A DNA stretch of 64,000 nucleotides from Metabacillus dongyingensis (lineage in GTDB: Bacteria; Bacillota; Bacilli; Bacillales; Bacillaceae), in NCBI RefSeq assembly GCF_019933155.2, contig NZ_CP082944.1, positions 932,001 to 996,000 of the forward strand, read 5' to 3'. The position numbers and the translations under genes are program-made. The notes below the pieces were generated by a model, which was not told the DNA's origin, searched no databases, and saw only the letters and a list, made by a program, of their open reading frames with translations. This document shows, one piece after another, positions 1 through 8,857 of the stretch; the stretch's first letter is position 1, and the number at the start of each line of letters is the position of its first letter.

Positions 1-1
1 T

Positions 2-823
2 GTTGCTTCTGAAAGAGTGTTTAGCCTGCTTGATGAAAAAGGCACGGATGTCAGCGAGAAAAAAGAGCCGCGATATAAAGGAAATGTCGCGTTTAAAAAT
101 GTTTGGTTTGGCTATAAAGAAGACGAATATGTTTTGAAAAATATCGATTTTGAAGCGAAACAGGGTGAAACCGTAGCACTAGTCGGACACACTGGTTCCG
201 GAAAAAGTTCGATTATGAATTTATTGTTCCGTTTTTACGATATAAAAGAGGGTAAGATCACAATCGACGGCAAAGATATTCTATCAATGCCGCGCCAGGC
301 GGTTAGAGAACATATGGGAATTGTGCTTCAGGATCCATTTTTGTTCACAGGAACGATCGCTTCGAATGTAAGCCTTGATAATTCGGATATCACCAGAGAA
401 CAAGTGGAGAAAGCATTAAAAGATGTTGGCGCTGATCAATTGCTTAAGCATTTGCCGCTTGGGTTCGATGAGCCTGTTATTGAAAAAGGCAGCACGCTCT
501 CATCGGGACAGCGTCAGCTGATTTCATTTGCAAGAGCACTTGCTTATGATCCTGCAATCCTCATATTAGATGAAGCTACGGCAAGCATTGACACAGAAAC
601 AGAAGCTGTCATTCAAGATGCACTTGAAGTTCTGAAAAAAGGCAGAACAACGTTTATCATTGCTCATCGGCTTTCTACTATTAAGAATGCAGATCAAATT
701 CTTGTCCTTGACCGGGGTGAAATAGCGGAGCGGGGCAATCACGATGAATTAATGAAGCAAAAAGGAAAGTACTATCAAATGTATGAACTGCAGCAGGGAA
801 AACAGAATACCCTTGCAGGATAA
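2..823 (+). CDS. yheH: ABC exporter, C-terminal ATPase part (YheH-like, 5' end cut)
   Basis: The frame is open to the left edge, so only the C-terminal ~270 residues are present; the upstream membrane domain lies outside the window. The visible part is a complete nucleotide-binding domain: Walker A GHTGSGKSS, signature LSSGQRQ, Walker B ILILDEATASID and the H-loop IAHRLST. The family (ABCB type) pumps drugs or lipids out of the cell as a dimer with a fused membrane domain. Synteny with yheG just downstream suggests YheH, the partner of YheI in B. subtilis. A GTG at 17 is an internal codon, not the start. Confidence 0.85.
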   Translation, partial: VASERVFSLLDEKGTDVSEKKEPRYKGNVAFKNVWFGYKEDEYVLKNIDFEAKQGETVALVGHTGSGKSSIMNLLFRFYDIKEGKITIDGKDILSMPRQAVREHMGIVLQDPFLFTGTIASNVSLDNSDITREQVEKALKDVGADQLLKHLPLGFDEPVIEKGSTLSSGQRQLISFARALAYDPAILILDEATASIDTETEAVIQDALEVLKKGRTTFIIAHRLSTIKNADQILVLDRGEIAERGNHDELMKQKGKYYQMYELQQGKQNTLAG

Positions 824-827
824 GAAA

Positions 828-866
828 AGCACGTTCCTGATATTTTAATCAGGAACGTACTTTTTT
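828..866 (+). terminator. Rho-independent terminator after yheH
   Basis: A long stem built on GTTCCTGAT and its complement ATCAGGAAC is followed by a T run. It separates yheH from the convergent yheG. Confidence 0.8.
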
Positions 867-890
867 GTTTGCCCAGAAAACAGTAAAACC

Positions 891-1511
891 TTAGTAAGCA
901 AGTCCAGCACGTTTACAGATAAAGGACCGTTCAGTGAGAACCTGATAAGTGAAATAACCTGTATCTTCAGCAGATATTTGCTTTCCGTCCTGGGGAAGAT
1001 AATCTTCTTCAAATCTGAATTTCTTTGTTAATTCTCCATCCGGCAAATAGGTGGGACAGACGATTGTCCATTGGAGATTTGACTTTTTAAGTGTCAGGAA
1101 GGCATTTAAATGTTCGTTCGCTGCTCTCGTCATTGTCCGTTTTGACTCATCTGATTGAAATCTGTAAAGCTCGGGGTTAGACCGTGCCTGTAAAATACCA
1201 GCTGTACCAATTGTAATCACTCTGTTAATGTTTGCGCTTCTCATTGCCTGGACAATAAGCGGCACTGAGACTGTCAGAGTATTATCTCCGTCCGTGCCGA
1301 GACAGCTGACAACAGCATTACAGCCTGAAACTGTATTTTCAATACATTGAAGGTCCCGTGCATTTCCGTTAATGATTTCAGCATTTTTATGTATGTCCTC
1401 TATTTTTGCAGGATCTCTGACAAGCATTCTAACCTGGTGACCGCCATTTATGGCCTGTCTTAAAAATGCTTTGCCAACTCTCCCTGTTCCGCCAATTAAT
1501 GCGATTTTCAT
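891..1511 (-). CDS. yheG: NAD(P)-binding Rossmann protein (YheG-like)
   Basis: 206 residues beginning with the dinucleotide-binding motif GGTGRVGKAF, characteristic of atypical short-chain dehydrogenases of the NAD(P)H-binding (NmrA/SDR_a5) type. The body (VRMLVRDPAKIEDI, VSCLGTDGDN, RVITIGTAGI) fits the same fold. AGGAGAG lies about 8 bases before the ATG. The substrate is unknown. The gene is monocistronic and convergent with yheH, as in B. subtilis. Confidence 0.8.
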   Translation of the reverse strand: MKIALIGGTGRVGKAFLRQAINGGHQVRMLVRDPAKIEDIHKNAEIINGNARDLQCIENTVSGCNAVVSCLGTDGDNTLTVSVPLIVQAMRSANINRVITIGTAGILQARSNPELYRFQSDESKRTMTRAANEHLNAFLTLKKSNLQWTIVCPTYLPDGELTKKFRFEEDYLPQDGKQISAEDTGYFTYQVLTERSFICKRAGLAY

Positions 1512-1616
1512 AACAAACTCTCCTGTCTTTTTCTTTCATTTTACTTCATTTACAGGAGAAGAGAAAACATACTCTGTTCCAATCTGGTTACACTAAATAA
1601 AAATAAAACAAATGAA

Positions 1617-1645
1617 TTGACAGAAGGAAGTCTTGGAGGTAAGAT
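1617..1645 (+). promoter_or_regulatory. SigA promoter of the tcyABC operon
   Basis: TTGACA at 1617-1622, a 17-base spacer, and TAAGAT at 1640-1645. This is a near-consensus housekeeping promoter ending about 50 bases before tcyA. No clear CymR site was recognised. Confidence 0.7.
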
Positions 1646-1695
1646 TCTAACGTACTTAAATAAAATCCGATAAGATTAGTGGGGGTTGGTTTACT

Positions 1696-2517
1696 ATGAA
1701 AAGATATTTTAGTCTATTTGCACTTTTATCAGTGTTTGTACTGATTTTGTCTGCCTGCGGAACAGGCGGAGATACTAAGAACGAGGGAGATCAGGCAGGT
1801 TCTGGCAGTGATGCTGAACTGTTTGATAAAGTAAAAGAAGAAGGTGTCCTTGTCATTGGTACAGAAGGTACATATCCGCCTTTCACATTCCATGATGACA
1901 AAGATAAATTAACCGGTTTTGATGTAGAGATCGCACAAGAGGTTGCAAAGCGTCTTGGTGTGAAAGCTGAATTTAAAGAAACTCAGTGGGACGCAATGTT
2001 TGCCGGTCTTGATGCTAAACGCTTTGATATGATTGCCAACCAAGTCGGAATCAAGCCTGAGCGCGAAGAGAAATATGATTTCTCTGAACCATATATTTCA
2101 TCGGCAGCTGTACTTGTCACACATAAAGAAAACAAAGACATCCAATCATTTAAAGACTTAAAAGGGAAAAAAGCAGCTCAATCCTTAACAAGCAACTACG
2201 GGGAAATTGCCAAGGAAAACGGAGCTGAGCTTGTTGGGGTAGAAGGATTTACACAAGCAATTGATCTCATTAATTCAAAACGTGCAGATGCAACTATTAA
2301 TGACAAGCTTTCAGTACTCGATTTCCAGAATCAGCGCGGCAACGCTCAAATTCAAATTGTAGATGAGAGCAAAGATGCTGCACACAGCGGATTAATGTTC
2401 CGTAAAGACAGCGGCAAGTTAGTGGAAGAAGTGAATAAAGCATTAGCTGAAATGAAAGAGGACGGCACATACAAAAAAATCTCCGAAAAATGGTTTGGCG
2501 AAGATGTATCTGAATAA
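1696..2517 (+). CDS. tcyA: Cystine/amino-acid ABC transporter, binding lipoprotein (TcyA-like)
   Basis: 273 residues. A lipoprotein signal with lipobox LSAC puts the lipidated Cys at position 21, so the protein is anchored outside the membrane. The rest is a family-3 solute-binding protein ([13 protein letters not shown] near the N-terminus, [13 protein letters not shown] at the C-terminus). The stretch [13 protein letters not shown] and the C-terminal motif resemble B. subtilis TcyA, the L-cystine receptor. It is first in an importer operon with permease and ATPase directly downstream. The exact ligand is inferred from resemblance only. Confidence 0.85.
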   Translation: MKRYFSLFALLSVFVLILSACGTGGDTKNEGDQAGSGSDAELFDKVKEEGVLVIGTEGTYPPFTFHDDKDKLTGFDVEIAQEVAKRLGVKAEFKETQWDAMFAGLDAKRFDMIANQVGIKPEREEKYDFSEPYISSAAVLVTHKENKDIQSFKDLKGKKAAQSLTSNYGEIAKENGAELVGVEGFTQAIDLINSKRADATINDKLSVLDFQNQRGNAQIQIVDESKDAAHSGLMFRKDSGKLVEEVNKALAEMKEDGTYKKISEKWFGEDVSE

Positions 2518-3205
2518 TATTTTTGCAGACCCTGAACGGTTAGAACGTTTGGCCAATATTGCACAAAGTTCCCTTCTCCCTTTGGTGAAGGGAGCTTTGT
2601 ATTATACTCTTCCATTAACACTCATAACATTTGTCATTGGACTTATTTTAGCTGTTCTTGCTGCTTTGGCAAGAATCTCAACAATAAAGCCTCTTCAAAT
2701 AATTGCAAGAATATATGTATCAATCATTAGAGGAACACCTTTGCTTGTTCAATTATTTATTATTTTCTATGGCCTTCCAAGTGTCGGAATCACAATCAGT
2801 CCGTTTATTTCTGCAGTTATAGGATTTTCCCTGAATGTTGGAGCTTATGCATCTGAAATAATCAGGGCAGCAATATTGTCAACACCTAAAGGACAATGGG
2901 AAGCTGGATATTCAATTGGAATGAGTTATGCACAGACTTTAAAAAGAATTATTTTGCCTCAGGCAACACGCGTGTCTATACCGCCGCTGTCCAACACCTT
3001 TATCAGTTTAGTTAAGGATACGTCACTTGCATCATTAATTCTTGTAACAGAGATGTTCAGAAAGGCACAGGAAATTGCATCGACGAATTATGAATTTCTT
3101 TTGATGTATTCTCTGGCTGGTCTTTTATATTGGATTATCTGTTTTATTCTATCTGTCATCCAGCAGCGCATTGAAGGGAAACTTGATCGCTATGTTGCAA
3201 GGTAA
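2504..3205 (+). CDS. tcyB: Amino-acid ABC transporter permease (TcyB-like)
   Basis: Polar amino-acid permease of the HisM/GlnP type with several membrane segments and the EAA-loop region [20 protein letters not shown], which contacts the ATPase. The frame is open from a TTG at 2495, but ATG 2504 gives the family's usual N-terminus. The start lies inside the tcyA 3' end (14-base overlap) without a good ribosome-binding site of its own, suggesting translational coupling. It imports the ligand captured by TcyA. Confidence 0.85.
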   Translation: MYLNNIFADPERLERLANIAQSSLLPLVKGALYYTLPLTLITFVIGLILAVLAALARISTIKPLQIIARIYVSIIRGTPLLVQLFIIFYGLPSVGITISPFISAVIGFSLNVGAYASEIIRAAILSTPKGQWEAGYSIGMSYAQTLKRIILPQATRVSIPPLSNTFISLVKDTSLASLILVTEMFRKAQEIASTNYEFLLMYSLAGLLYWIICFILSVIQQRIEGKLDRYVAR

Positions 3206-3220
3206 TAAAGGAGCACTCAT

Positions 3221-3958
3221 ATGATTTCAATTAAAGGATTGCATAAAAGCTTTGGTGAGCTAGAAGTTTTAAAAGGCATTGATTTAGAGATTGAAAAAGG
3301 AAAAGTTGTTGTTGTCATTGGTCCATCCGGATCAGGGAAAACAACTTTCCTAAGATGCTTGAACGTACTTGAACTTCCGACAGAAGGAATCATTCAGCTG
3401 GATCGGCAAACACTCGATTTCAGCGGTAATGTGGCTAAAAAAACAATTACGGAGTTTAGAAGCAATACCGGCATGGTATTTCAAAGCTATAATCTTTTTC
3501 CGCATAAAACAGCTCTTGAAAATGTGATTGAAGGACCAGTCATCGTTAAGAGAGAAAACAAAGAAACAGCCGTAAAAAAAGCAAGTGCCCTCCTTGAAAA
3601 AGTTGGTCTTGGGGATAAAAAGAATTTTTATCCTTTTCAGCTCTCAGGAGGACAGCAGCAGCGCGTAGGCATAGCAAGAGCTCTTGCTATGGAGCCTAAA
3701 GTGATGCTGTTTGATGAGCCTACCTCAGCCCTTGATCCAGAACTCATCGGAGACGTACTGAATGTCATGAAAGATTTAGCTTCAGAAGGAATGACCATGG
3801 TGGTAGTCACTCATGAAATGAGATTTGCAAAAGAAGTGGCTGATGAAGTGATTTTTATGGATAATGGAGTAATCGTAGAACGCGGTGCACCATCTGAAGT
3901 ATTTGATCGGCCAAAAGAAGAACGGACAAAACGTTTTCTTAGAAAACTTGAAGAGTAG
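3221..3958 (+). CDS. tcyC: Amino-acid ABC transporter ATPase (TcyC-like)
   Basis: 245 residues, the usual length for this family. Walker [10 protein letters not shown] near residue 34, signature LSGGQQQR, Walker [14 protein letters not shown] and H-loop VVTHEM are intact. AAGGAG precedes the ATG. It follows tcyB by 15 bases and powers the same importer. Confidence 0.88.
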   Translation: MISIKGLHKSFGELEVLKGIDLEIEKGKVVVVIGPSGSGKTTFLRCLNVLELPTEGIIQLDRQTLDFSGNVAKKTITEFRSNTGMVFQSYNLFPHKTALENVIEGPVIVKRENKETAVKKASALLEKVGLGDKKNFYPFQLSGGQQQRVGIARALAMEPKVMLFDEPTSALDPELIGDVLNVMKDLASEGMTMVVVTHEMRFAKEVADEVIFMDNGVIVERGAPSEVFDRPKEERTKRFLRKLEE

Positions 3959-3962
3959 GCGC

Positions 3963-3989
3963 GAGCAAAAGCAGCCTGCTCTTTTTTTG
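3963..3989 (+). terminator. Probable terminator of tcyABC
   Basis: GAGC at 3963 pairs with GCTC at 3978 and is followed by seven T. The stem is short, so moderate strength is expected. Confidence 0.5.
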
Positions 3990-4015
3990 CGGGAATTATG
4001 AATTTCCAGATGGAA

Positions 4016-4165
4016 TCACAACTTTACTGATTTAACATCTTTCAACAGCTGCTTTTTTTCCTGTTCAAAATAATACACTCTGGGCAAGTTAAAGTGAACA
4101 ATCATTTCATGTGCAAGGCTTGCACAAACGAATGTGACAGATCTCCAATCAATAGTTTCAAACAT
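4016..4165 (-). CDS. Small protein, 49 aa, at the yheF position
   Basis: A 49-codon frame starting with ATG at 4165, with the strong ribosome-binding site AGAAGGAGA about 8 bases upstream, and a TGA at 4016. The product begins MFETIDWRSVTFVCASLAHE and ends in a Lys-rich stretch; there is no membrane segment. I do not recognise the family. In B. subtilis a small gene, yheF, lies between yheG and sspB, and this ORF has the same position and strand. Reality rests on the ribosome-binding site and synteny. Confidence 0.6.
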   Translation of the reverse strand: MFETIDWRSVTFVCASLAHEMIVHFNLPRVYYFEQEKKQLLKDVKSVKL

Positions 4166-4260
4166 TTGAGCATTCTCCTTCTGGATGTCTTATTCATGTA
4201 TATGGAGAAGGGAACTTGTTTGATACTAAGGGGCGAATAAGAAATGTTTGCTTATATGAG

Positions 4261-4292
4261 AAAAGACCCCGGCAGAATGCCAGGGTCCTTTA
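4261..4292 (-). terminator. Terminator of sspB
   Basis: On the minus strand GGACCCTGGC pairs with GCCGGGGTC and runs into TTTT, just beyond the sspB stop codon. Confidence 0.75.
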
Positions 4293-4312
4293 AGCCATGT
4301 TATTCAATTTTC

Positions 4313-4522
4313 TTATTTAGAAAATCCGCTCATGTTTGATTGAGCAAATGAAACTAAGCGCTTTGTGATTTCTCCGCCAACAGATCCGTTAGCACGAGAA
4401 GTTGTTTCTGCACCTAAGTTTACTCCAAATTCAGAAGCGATTTCGTACTTCATTTGATCAATTGCTTGCTGTGCACCAGGTACAACTAGTTGATTTGAAG
4501 AATTGCTGTTTGCTTGTGCCAT
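4313..4522 (-). CDS. sspB: Small acid-soluble spore protein, alpha/beta type (SspB-like)
   Basis: 69 residues with both family signatures: [10 protein letters not shown], which contains the germination protease (Gpr) cleavage region, and the DNA-binding segment [16 protein letters not shown]. These proteins coat and protect DNA in dormant spores. The frame extends further upstream, but AAGGAG sits properly before the ATG at 4522 giving MAQANSNSS. Expression in the forespore under SigG is known for the family; no confident SigG promoter was picked. Confidence 0.93.
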   Translation of the reverse strand: MAQANSNSSNQLVVPGAQQAIDQMKYEIASEFGVNLGAETTSRANGSVGGEITKRLVSFAQSNMSGFSK

Positions 4523-4775
4523 GTAAATACACTCCTTGATATAATATAGTTTTTGGGTAAGCTGGAGTTGCACCAGTGCATGAGTCTTAATGATTCATGG
4601 CCTTCTCGGCTAACCCATCATGATAAGGTGCTGCTGGTTGTTTATCTGTTGTTATTACGTATTATGTATTTCCCGAGAAAATATATGCACATGCTAAAAT
4701 GGTAATTATTATGGAAAAATAGGTATTACATAAAGTGAAAGAGAGTTAGGGAATATATAAAGAGGAAGCAAGTAT

Positions 4776-5084
4776 ATGAAGCTGCAGGTGATAAAAATGA
4801 ACATGTGCCCGCTTTGTAATGGGTTTAACGATGAAGTCGAAGCTGCAACCTGTCCGAATTGCAAAATTAACATGATGGATCATGGGAAAATAACCGATTA
4901 TATGGATGCGTACAGCGCATATATGGAGATTGATACAATGAAGCTTTTCGATGGGGTAATGGATTCTCTTGAATCACATCAGTGCATCCATTTGTTTTCA
5001 TGCAGCAATTGTCTGCATGAAGAAGCAAAACAAATCAGGGAGCAGGAAACGAATGGTTATGCGGAGGGAGAAGCCTTGCAATAA
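4776..5084 (+). CDS. Small zinc-ribbon-like protein, unknown function
   Basis: 102 residues with three CxxC pairs (CPLC, CPNC, CSNC); the first two are 18 residues apart and could bind zinc. The middle is acidic and probably helical, and the C-terminus is rich in Glu. Two starts are plausible: ATG 4776 behind GAGGAAG, or ATG 4797 behind AGGTGA. No close family was recognised. It is convergent with msmX and shares the hairpin at 5087 with it. Confidence 0.6.
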   Translation: MKLQVIKMNMCPLCNGFNDEVEAATCPNCKINMMDHGKITDYMDAYSAYMEIDTMKLFDGVMDSLESHQCIHLFSCSNCLHEEAKQIREQETNGYAEGEALQ

Positions 5085-5117
5085 AAAAAATCAGCCTGAG
5101 AGAATCTCAGGCTGATT
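5084..5117 (-). terminator. Terminator of msmX, possibly bidirectional
   Basis: A perfect 13-bp stem (AATCAGCCTGAGA with its complement at 5105-5117). The long T run is on the minus strand, so it mainly serves msmX. Confidence 0.8.
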
Positions 5118-5126
5118 TGGTATTTA

Positions 5127-6239
5127 TTATTGTTCACTTGCCGGACGGATACGAACCTCTGTCTCTTTATCAAAGAAGTGAGATTTGTTCATATCAAGAG
5201 CAAGCTGAATAATTTGGTCTGGTCTTACATCTGTGCGTGAATCTACGCGTGCAATGAAGTCCTGGCCGTCGATTTTAGAGTAGAGCATCGTTTCAGCACC
5301 CATAAGCTCAGATACTTCAATTTTTGCATCTACTTTTGATCCGCGAGAAGATTCGATGAAAACTGGCTCATCATGGATATCTTCAGGTCGAACGCCCATG
5401 ATCAATTCTTTGCCGACGTAGCCCTGCTCGCGAAGATACTTCATTTTCCCTTCAGGAACAACGATGGATTGAGTTCCGATTGAGAACTTGCCGTCTGTTA
5501 ATTGACCTGTAAAGAAGTTCATGGATGGTGAACCGATAAATCCGCCAACGAAAAGGTTTTCAGGCTTTTCATATACTTCTTTCGGAGCGCCGACCTGCTG
5601 AATGATACCGTCTTTCATAACAACAAGGCGTGTTGCCATTGTCATTGCTTCTGTTTGGTCATGTGTTACATAAATTGTCGTTGTTTGCAGACGGTGGTGA
5701 AGCTTAGAAATTTCAGCACGCATTTGCACACGTAATTTGGCATCTAAGTTTGATAATGGCTCATCCATTAAGAATACTTTTGCGTCACGGACGATGGCAC
5801 GTCCAAGTGCAACACGCTGACGCTGACCGCCTGATAATGCTTTTGGCTTGCGGTCTAGGTATTGATCAAGACCCAAAATGCGTGAAGCATCTTTCACACG
5901 GCGATCGATTTCTTCTTTAGGGAATTTGCGGAGCTTAAGTCCAAATGCCATATTGTCATAGACAGACATATGAGGATAAAGCGCGTAGTTCTGGAATACC
6001 ATCGCGATGTCGCGGTCTTTCGGCGCAACATCATTCATCCGTTTGCCGTCAATTGAGAAGTCGCCTTGTGAGATTTCCTCAAGGCCTGCAATCATACGAA
6101 GAGTCGTTGATTTACCGCAGCCTGATGGGCCAACGAAAACGATGAATTCTTTATCTTGAATATGAAGGTTAAAGTCTTCAACTGCCGTTACCTTGTTATC
6201 ATACAGTTTATAAATATTGTTTAATTTAAGCTCAGCCAT
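5127..6239 (-). CDS. msmX: Multi-sugar ABC importer ATPase (MsmX/UgpC family)
   Basis: 370 residues, the length of MsmX. It has Walker A GPSGCGKST, signature LSGGQRQR, Walker B VFLMDEPLSNLD and a C-terminal MOP/TOBE domain (GVRPEDIH onward) that in this family senses regulatory inputs. MsmX is a shared ATPase that energises several different sugar importers, which fits its standing alone here without binding-protein or permease genes. GGAGGA lies before the ATG and a cre-like site overlaps the leader, consistent with carbon catabolite control. Confidence 0.9.
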   Translation of the reverse strand: MAELKLNNIYKLYDNKVTAVEDFNLHIQDKEFIVFVGPSGCGKSTTLRMIAGLEEISQGDFSIDGKRMNDVAPKDRDIAMVFQNYALYPHMSVYDNMAFGLKLRKFPKEEIDRRVKDASRILGLDQYLDRKPKALSGGQRQRVALGRAIVRDAKVFLMDEPLSNLDAKLRVQMRAEISKLHHRLQTTTIYVTHDQTEAMTMATRLVVMKDGIIQQVGAPKEVYEKPENLFVGGFIGSPSMNFFTGQLTDGKFSIGTQSIVVPEGKMKYLREQGYVGKELIMGVRPEDIHDEPVFIESSRGSKVDAKIEVSELMGAETMLYSKIDGQDFIARVDSRTDVRPDQIIQLALDMNKSHFFDKETEVRIRPASEQ

Positions 6240-6257
6240 TTGAATCCTCCTCAGAAA

Positions 6258-6271
6258 TGAAAACGTTTTAT
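6258..6271 (-). promoter_or_regulatory. cre-like site before msmX
   Basis: TGAAAACGTTTTAT matches the CcpA consensus TGWNANCGNTNNCA except for the last two bases. It lies about 20 bases before the msmX start, where CcpA binding would affect transcription. Confidence 0.5.
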
Positions 6272-6365
6272 TTAATAAATTCAGTGTAATTCATTTTTGA
6301 AGATAAGCCTATGGACAGGTTGCACAAAAAAATGTAAGGGTTTTCGTGCAAGATGAACAGCTGAG

Positions 6366-7256
6366 TTATTCAGTAAAGTGTTCTAGAAACTGCATAGCTA
6401 AAAATGCAGCGGCAGCTTCATGGAAGTGCTTAATATCTATTCCGGTTTTTTCTATGAATTTCTCGATTCGGTATTGGACGCTGTTCCTGTGCATATATAA
6501 CTTTTTAGCGGTAAGAGAGACGTTAAGATTGCATTCAAAGTAAACTTGGAGCGTTTGAATAAGTTCCCTATCCTTAAATGATTCGGTTAAAAATTCGGAG
6601 AATACTTGCTCGCTGATCAGGCTGCTCCCATCAAAAATAAGGATGGGCAGAGCTTCATGGAAGGTTATGCATTTCTTCCGTCTAAAGGACTTATAAATCG
6701 TCTCAAAGCAGCTTTGTTCTGCAAGTATTTTCGTCTTTAATGAGCCGGTCATTCTGTGAAGCTGTCCAATATAAACATACAGCTCAATGAAAAAATCACT
6801 TGTAAATGTATCAATCCACTGATCGAAGCTTTCTTTATCAACAACGGGATCAGAGTTTTCTTCAAAAATAATCCCTTTATGACGGCTGATCCATAATATC
6901 GTCGAAGATGGAATCGATCCCTGCATCGCTTCTTCAAAGTTTTGTTTATCTGCGACCTGGTGCTTGCTGTAGAAATAATAGCACCTGATGCTGTTTGAAG
7001 AAGGTAGAAATGGAGGACTGTTTTCACCGTACAAATAATGCAGCCATTTTTCAGAACGATTGCTGTGTTCCCCGAATCCATGGTCATATGGTGTATATAA
7101 TGTGGACAGCAAGTTTTCCTCCTGCTCTGTCACAGCACTTTTCAAAATGCCAAACAGCTGCCCCTCATCTGATTTAAACCACAAATATTCGGCCTTATCA
7201 TGAGAATAGGCAAGAGAGAAGGCTTCTTTGTAATGGGATGCTAATTTCTCAATCAT
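6366..7256 (-). CDS. PucR/CdaR-type transcriptional regulator
   Basis: 296 residues. The C-terminal ~60 residues (LNVSLTAKKLYMHRNSVQYR, then IEKFIEKTGID) are the helix-turn-helix typical of the PucR C-terminal domain, shared with CdaR sugar-diacid regulators. The N-terminal ~220 residues show no domain I can name and are presumably a sensor. It is transcribed toward msmX, about 125 bases away, so control of msmX is an attractive but unproven idea. The ATG at 7256 is preceded by AAGGAGA. Confidence 0.75.
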   Translation of the reverse strand: MIEKLASHYKEAFSLAYSHDKAEYLWFKSDEGQLFGILKSAVTEQEENLLSTLYTPYDHGFGEHSNRSEKWLHYLYGENSPPFLPSSNSIRCYYFYSKHQVADKQNFEEAMQGSIPSSTILWISRHKGIIFEENSDPVVDKESFDQWIDTFTSDFFIELYVYIGQLHRMTGSLKTKILAEQSCFETIYKSFRRKKCITFHEALPILIFDGSSLISEQVFSEFLTESFKDRELIQTLQVYFECNLNVSLTAKKLYMHRNSVQYRIEKFIEKTGIDIKHFHEAAAAFLAMQFLEHFTE

Positions 7257-7290
7257 AATGATATCTCCTTTCCCTGCCTTTCTATTATAT

Positions 7291-7324
7291 AAAAAGAAGA
7301 GAGCTTGGCGATAGCCTAGCTCTC
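7291..7324 (-). terminator. Terminator overlapping a gene's last codons
   Basis: On the minus strand GAGAGCTAGGC pairs with GCCAAGCTCTC and runs into a T-rich tract. The stem starts inside the last codons of the 7316-7507 gene. Confidence 0.7.
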
Positions 7325-7507
7325 AATTTGAGCGGGAGGTTCTTCTTGTTCGAGGTCACGTGCTTCTTCAATATTCGTGTACTTATCCCGCATATGCACA
7401 GAACCGCCTGATAATCCTTCATTGATCATTCGGTCTATATCCAGATATGCTTGATCTCTGCCCTCATACTCCGTATCTTTTTGTTCATTCGTTTCCTTGT
7501 TTTTCAT
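7316..7507 (-). CDS. Small acidic protein, YozQ/DUF4025-like
   Basis: 63 residues, hydrophilic and rich in Glu and Asp. The core AYLDIDRMINEGLSGGSVH with a following TNIEEARDL resembles the short YozQ (DUF4025) family of Bacillus, whose function is unknown. GAAGGAGGGATC lies just before the ATG, so the gene is well supported even if the family call is tentative. Confidence 0.7.
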   Translation of the reverse strand: MKNKETNEQKDTEYEGRDQAYLDIDRMINEGLSGGSVHMRDKYTNIEEARDLEQEEPPAQIES

Positions 7508-7559
7508 GATGATCCCTCCTTCGGTGTACTGTTTTTATTTTGCGGAGGAAGAGTGGAAA

Positions 7560-7781
7560 TTAACCATCATAAACATGAAACAGCATTAACTCGTGAATAT
7601 GAGAACGAATCTGTTCTTCATCATCTAATGGAGGAGTGGAAGTTCCCCATTCGATTTCGCCATTTTTATGGTAAACCGCATCGTAGTGAATTCCTTTAAA
7701 GTAAAAAGAGACCCGCCAGCCAGGCAAATTTGTTTGTTTGAATAAAGGCTTCCATTGAAAATGTGTAATCATCTCATACAT
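7560..7781 (-). CDS. yheE: YheE-like small protein (DUF5342)
   Basis: 73 residues beginning MYEMITHFQWKPLFKQ, with GWRVSFYFKGIHYDAVYHKNG in the middle, resembling B. subtilis YheE, a protein of unknown function. AAGGAG is six bases before ATG 7781; a second ATG at 7772 is less well placed. It follows the last YheC/D-type ATP-grasp gene by 14 bases, so it is probably in the same spore-related operon. Confidence 0.75.
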   Translation of the reverse strand: MYEMITHFQWKPLFKQTNLPGWRVSFYFKGIHYDAVYHKNGEIEWGTSTPPLDDEEQIRSHIHELMLFHVYDG

Positions 7782-7795
7782 CGCTCCTTATCATT

Positions 7796-8857
7796 TCATC
7801 TTAAAGGAAGTTGAGAGCGAAGTGAAGATGTTCCTGCAGACAGCTGCAGAAATAAATCTGAAAGCTTGTCGATGCGGTGTGTTTGAATATGGGACTCATC
7901 AAAGCTCATAGGCTTGCTGTTTACTTCGTAAATGACCGGGCCATTTTCTGTTACTCCAATATCCATTGAAAATTCTCCGATCTGCCCAAAATGGGTGACT
8001 AACTCCCTGCCGGCAGTTTTTACAATCAGCTGAAGCTCCTCCATGCTGACTCTGTCTGCAACTGATTCAAATGATAAAATTGACCCGCCATTTCGAACAT
8101 GTGTGGTAAGTGTCTGATTATTTGCAGCTAAACGTACGCCAATTCCGCAGATGAGAAAATCATTTCCTGATAGAAGAGCAAGTAACCGAAGGTCATATTT
8201 TTTGTGATTAAACGTATTGGCGGCCATTTCTTCTTGCATGAGATAGCCATCAAAAAAAGGGAATTTTTTTGCTGCAAAAACCTGTTTATCGAAGAATTCA
8301 CATGTGCCGTCAACCGATGTTACCTCATAATGATGGACTGAAGAGCGTATCCGGTAGATACCCTTGCCCTGACTGCTCCTTAATGGCTTCAAATACGCAC
8401 ATGAACGGGAAGAGAGAAAAGATTTGATATCCAGTGCAGAATGAACTTTTTCTGTATAGGGAAGATAGGAATGCAAAGATTTGGACAGGACTTGGTGCAC
8501 CTTCCACTTATCAAAAAAGAAAGGATTAAAAAATGGGATTTGTGCTGAAATCAATTGTTCTTTGAATAACTGAAAGTGCTCTCTGCTTTCTTCATCCCGG
8601 GAAGCGATCCGGTTGTAGATGACATCCGGATACGGACATGAAACTTTTGCCCATTGCTGTTTTTTCATACTGAAGGCAAATCCTTCAACATGGCGATCTT
8701 TCACGCCGCTCAAAGTAAACACATAGCAAAATCCGCCAATTGCTTTCATTTTGCGCTGAAGGCTTTTAAAGTACGTTCCATCTCCATGAAATATTTTCCC
8801 CTGTCCTCCTTCACCCGTAAGGATGCCGACGATTGGTCTGCAGAGAAGCAGGCTCAT
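7796..8857 (-). CDS. yheC: YheC/YheD-type ATP-grasp protein (third of three)
   Basis: 353 residues, close to the length of B. subtilis YheC. Features of the YheC/D ATP-grasp family include PDVIYNRI, FFDKWKVHQVL, YLKPLRSSQGKGIYRI (ATP-binding loop) and a C-terminal IGEFSMDIGVTENGPVIYEV that carries the metal-binding acidic residues. B. subtilis relatives are associated with the spore coat; no reaction is established. Its ATG overlaps the stop of the upstream gene (ATGA), implying translational coupling. The C/D assignment among the three copies is uncertain. Confidence 0.75.
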   Translation of the reverse strand: MSLLLCRPIVGILTGEGGQGKIFHGDGTYFKSLQRKMKAIGGFCYVFTLSGVKDRHVEGFAFSMKKQQWAKVSCPYPDVIYNRIASRDEESREHFQLFKEQLISAQIPFFNPFFFDKWKVHQVLSKSLHSYLPYTEKVHSALDIKSFLSSRSCAYLKPLRSSQGKGIYRIRSSVHHYEVTSVDGTCEFFDKQVFAAKKFPFFDGYLMQEEMAANTFNHKKYDLRLLALLSGNDFLICGIGVRLAANNQTLTTHVRNGGSILSFESVADRVSMEELQLIVKTAGRELVTHFGQIGEFSMDIGVTENGPVIYEVNSKPMSFDESHIQTHRIDKLSDLFLQLSAGTSSLRSQLPLR

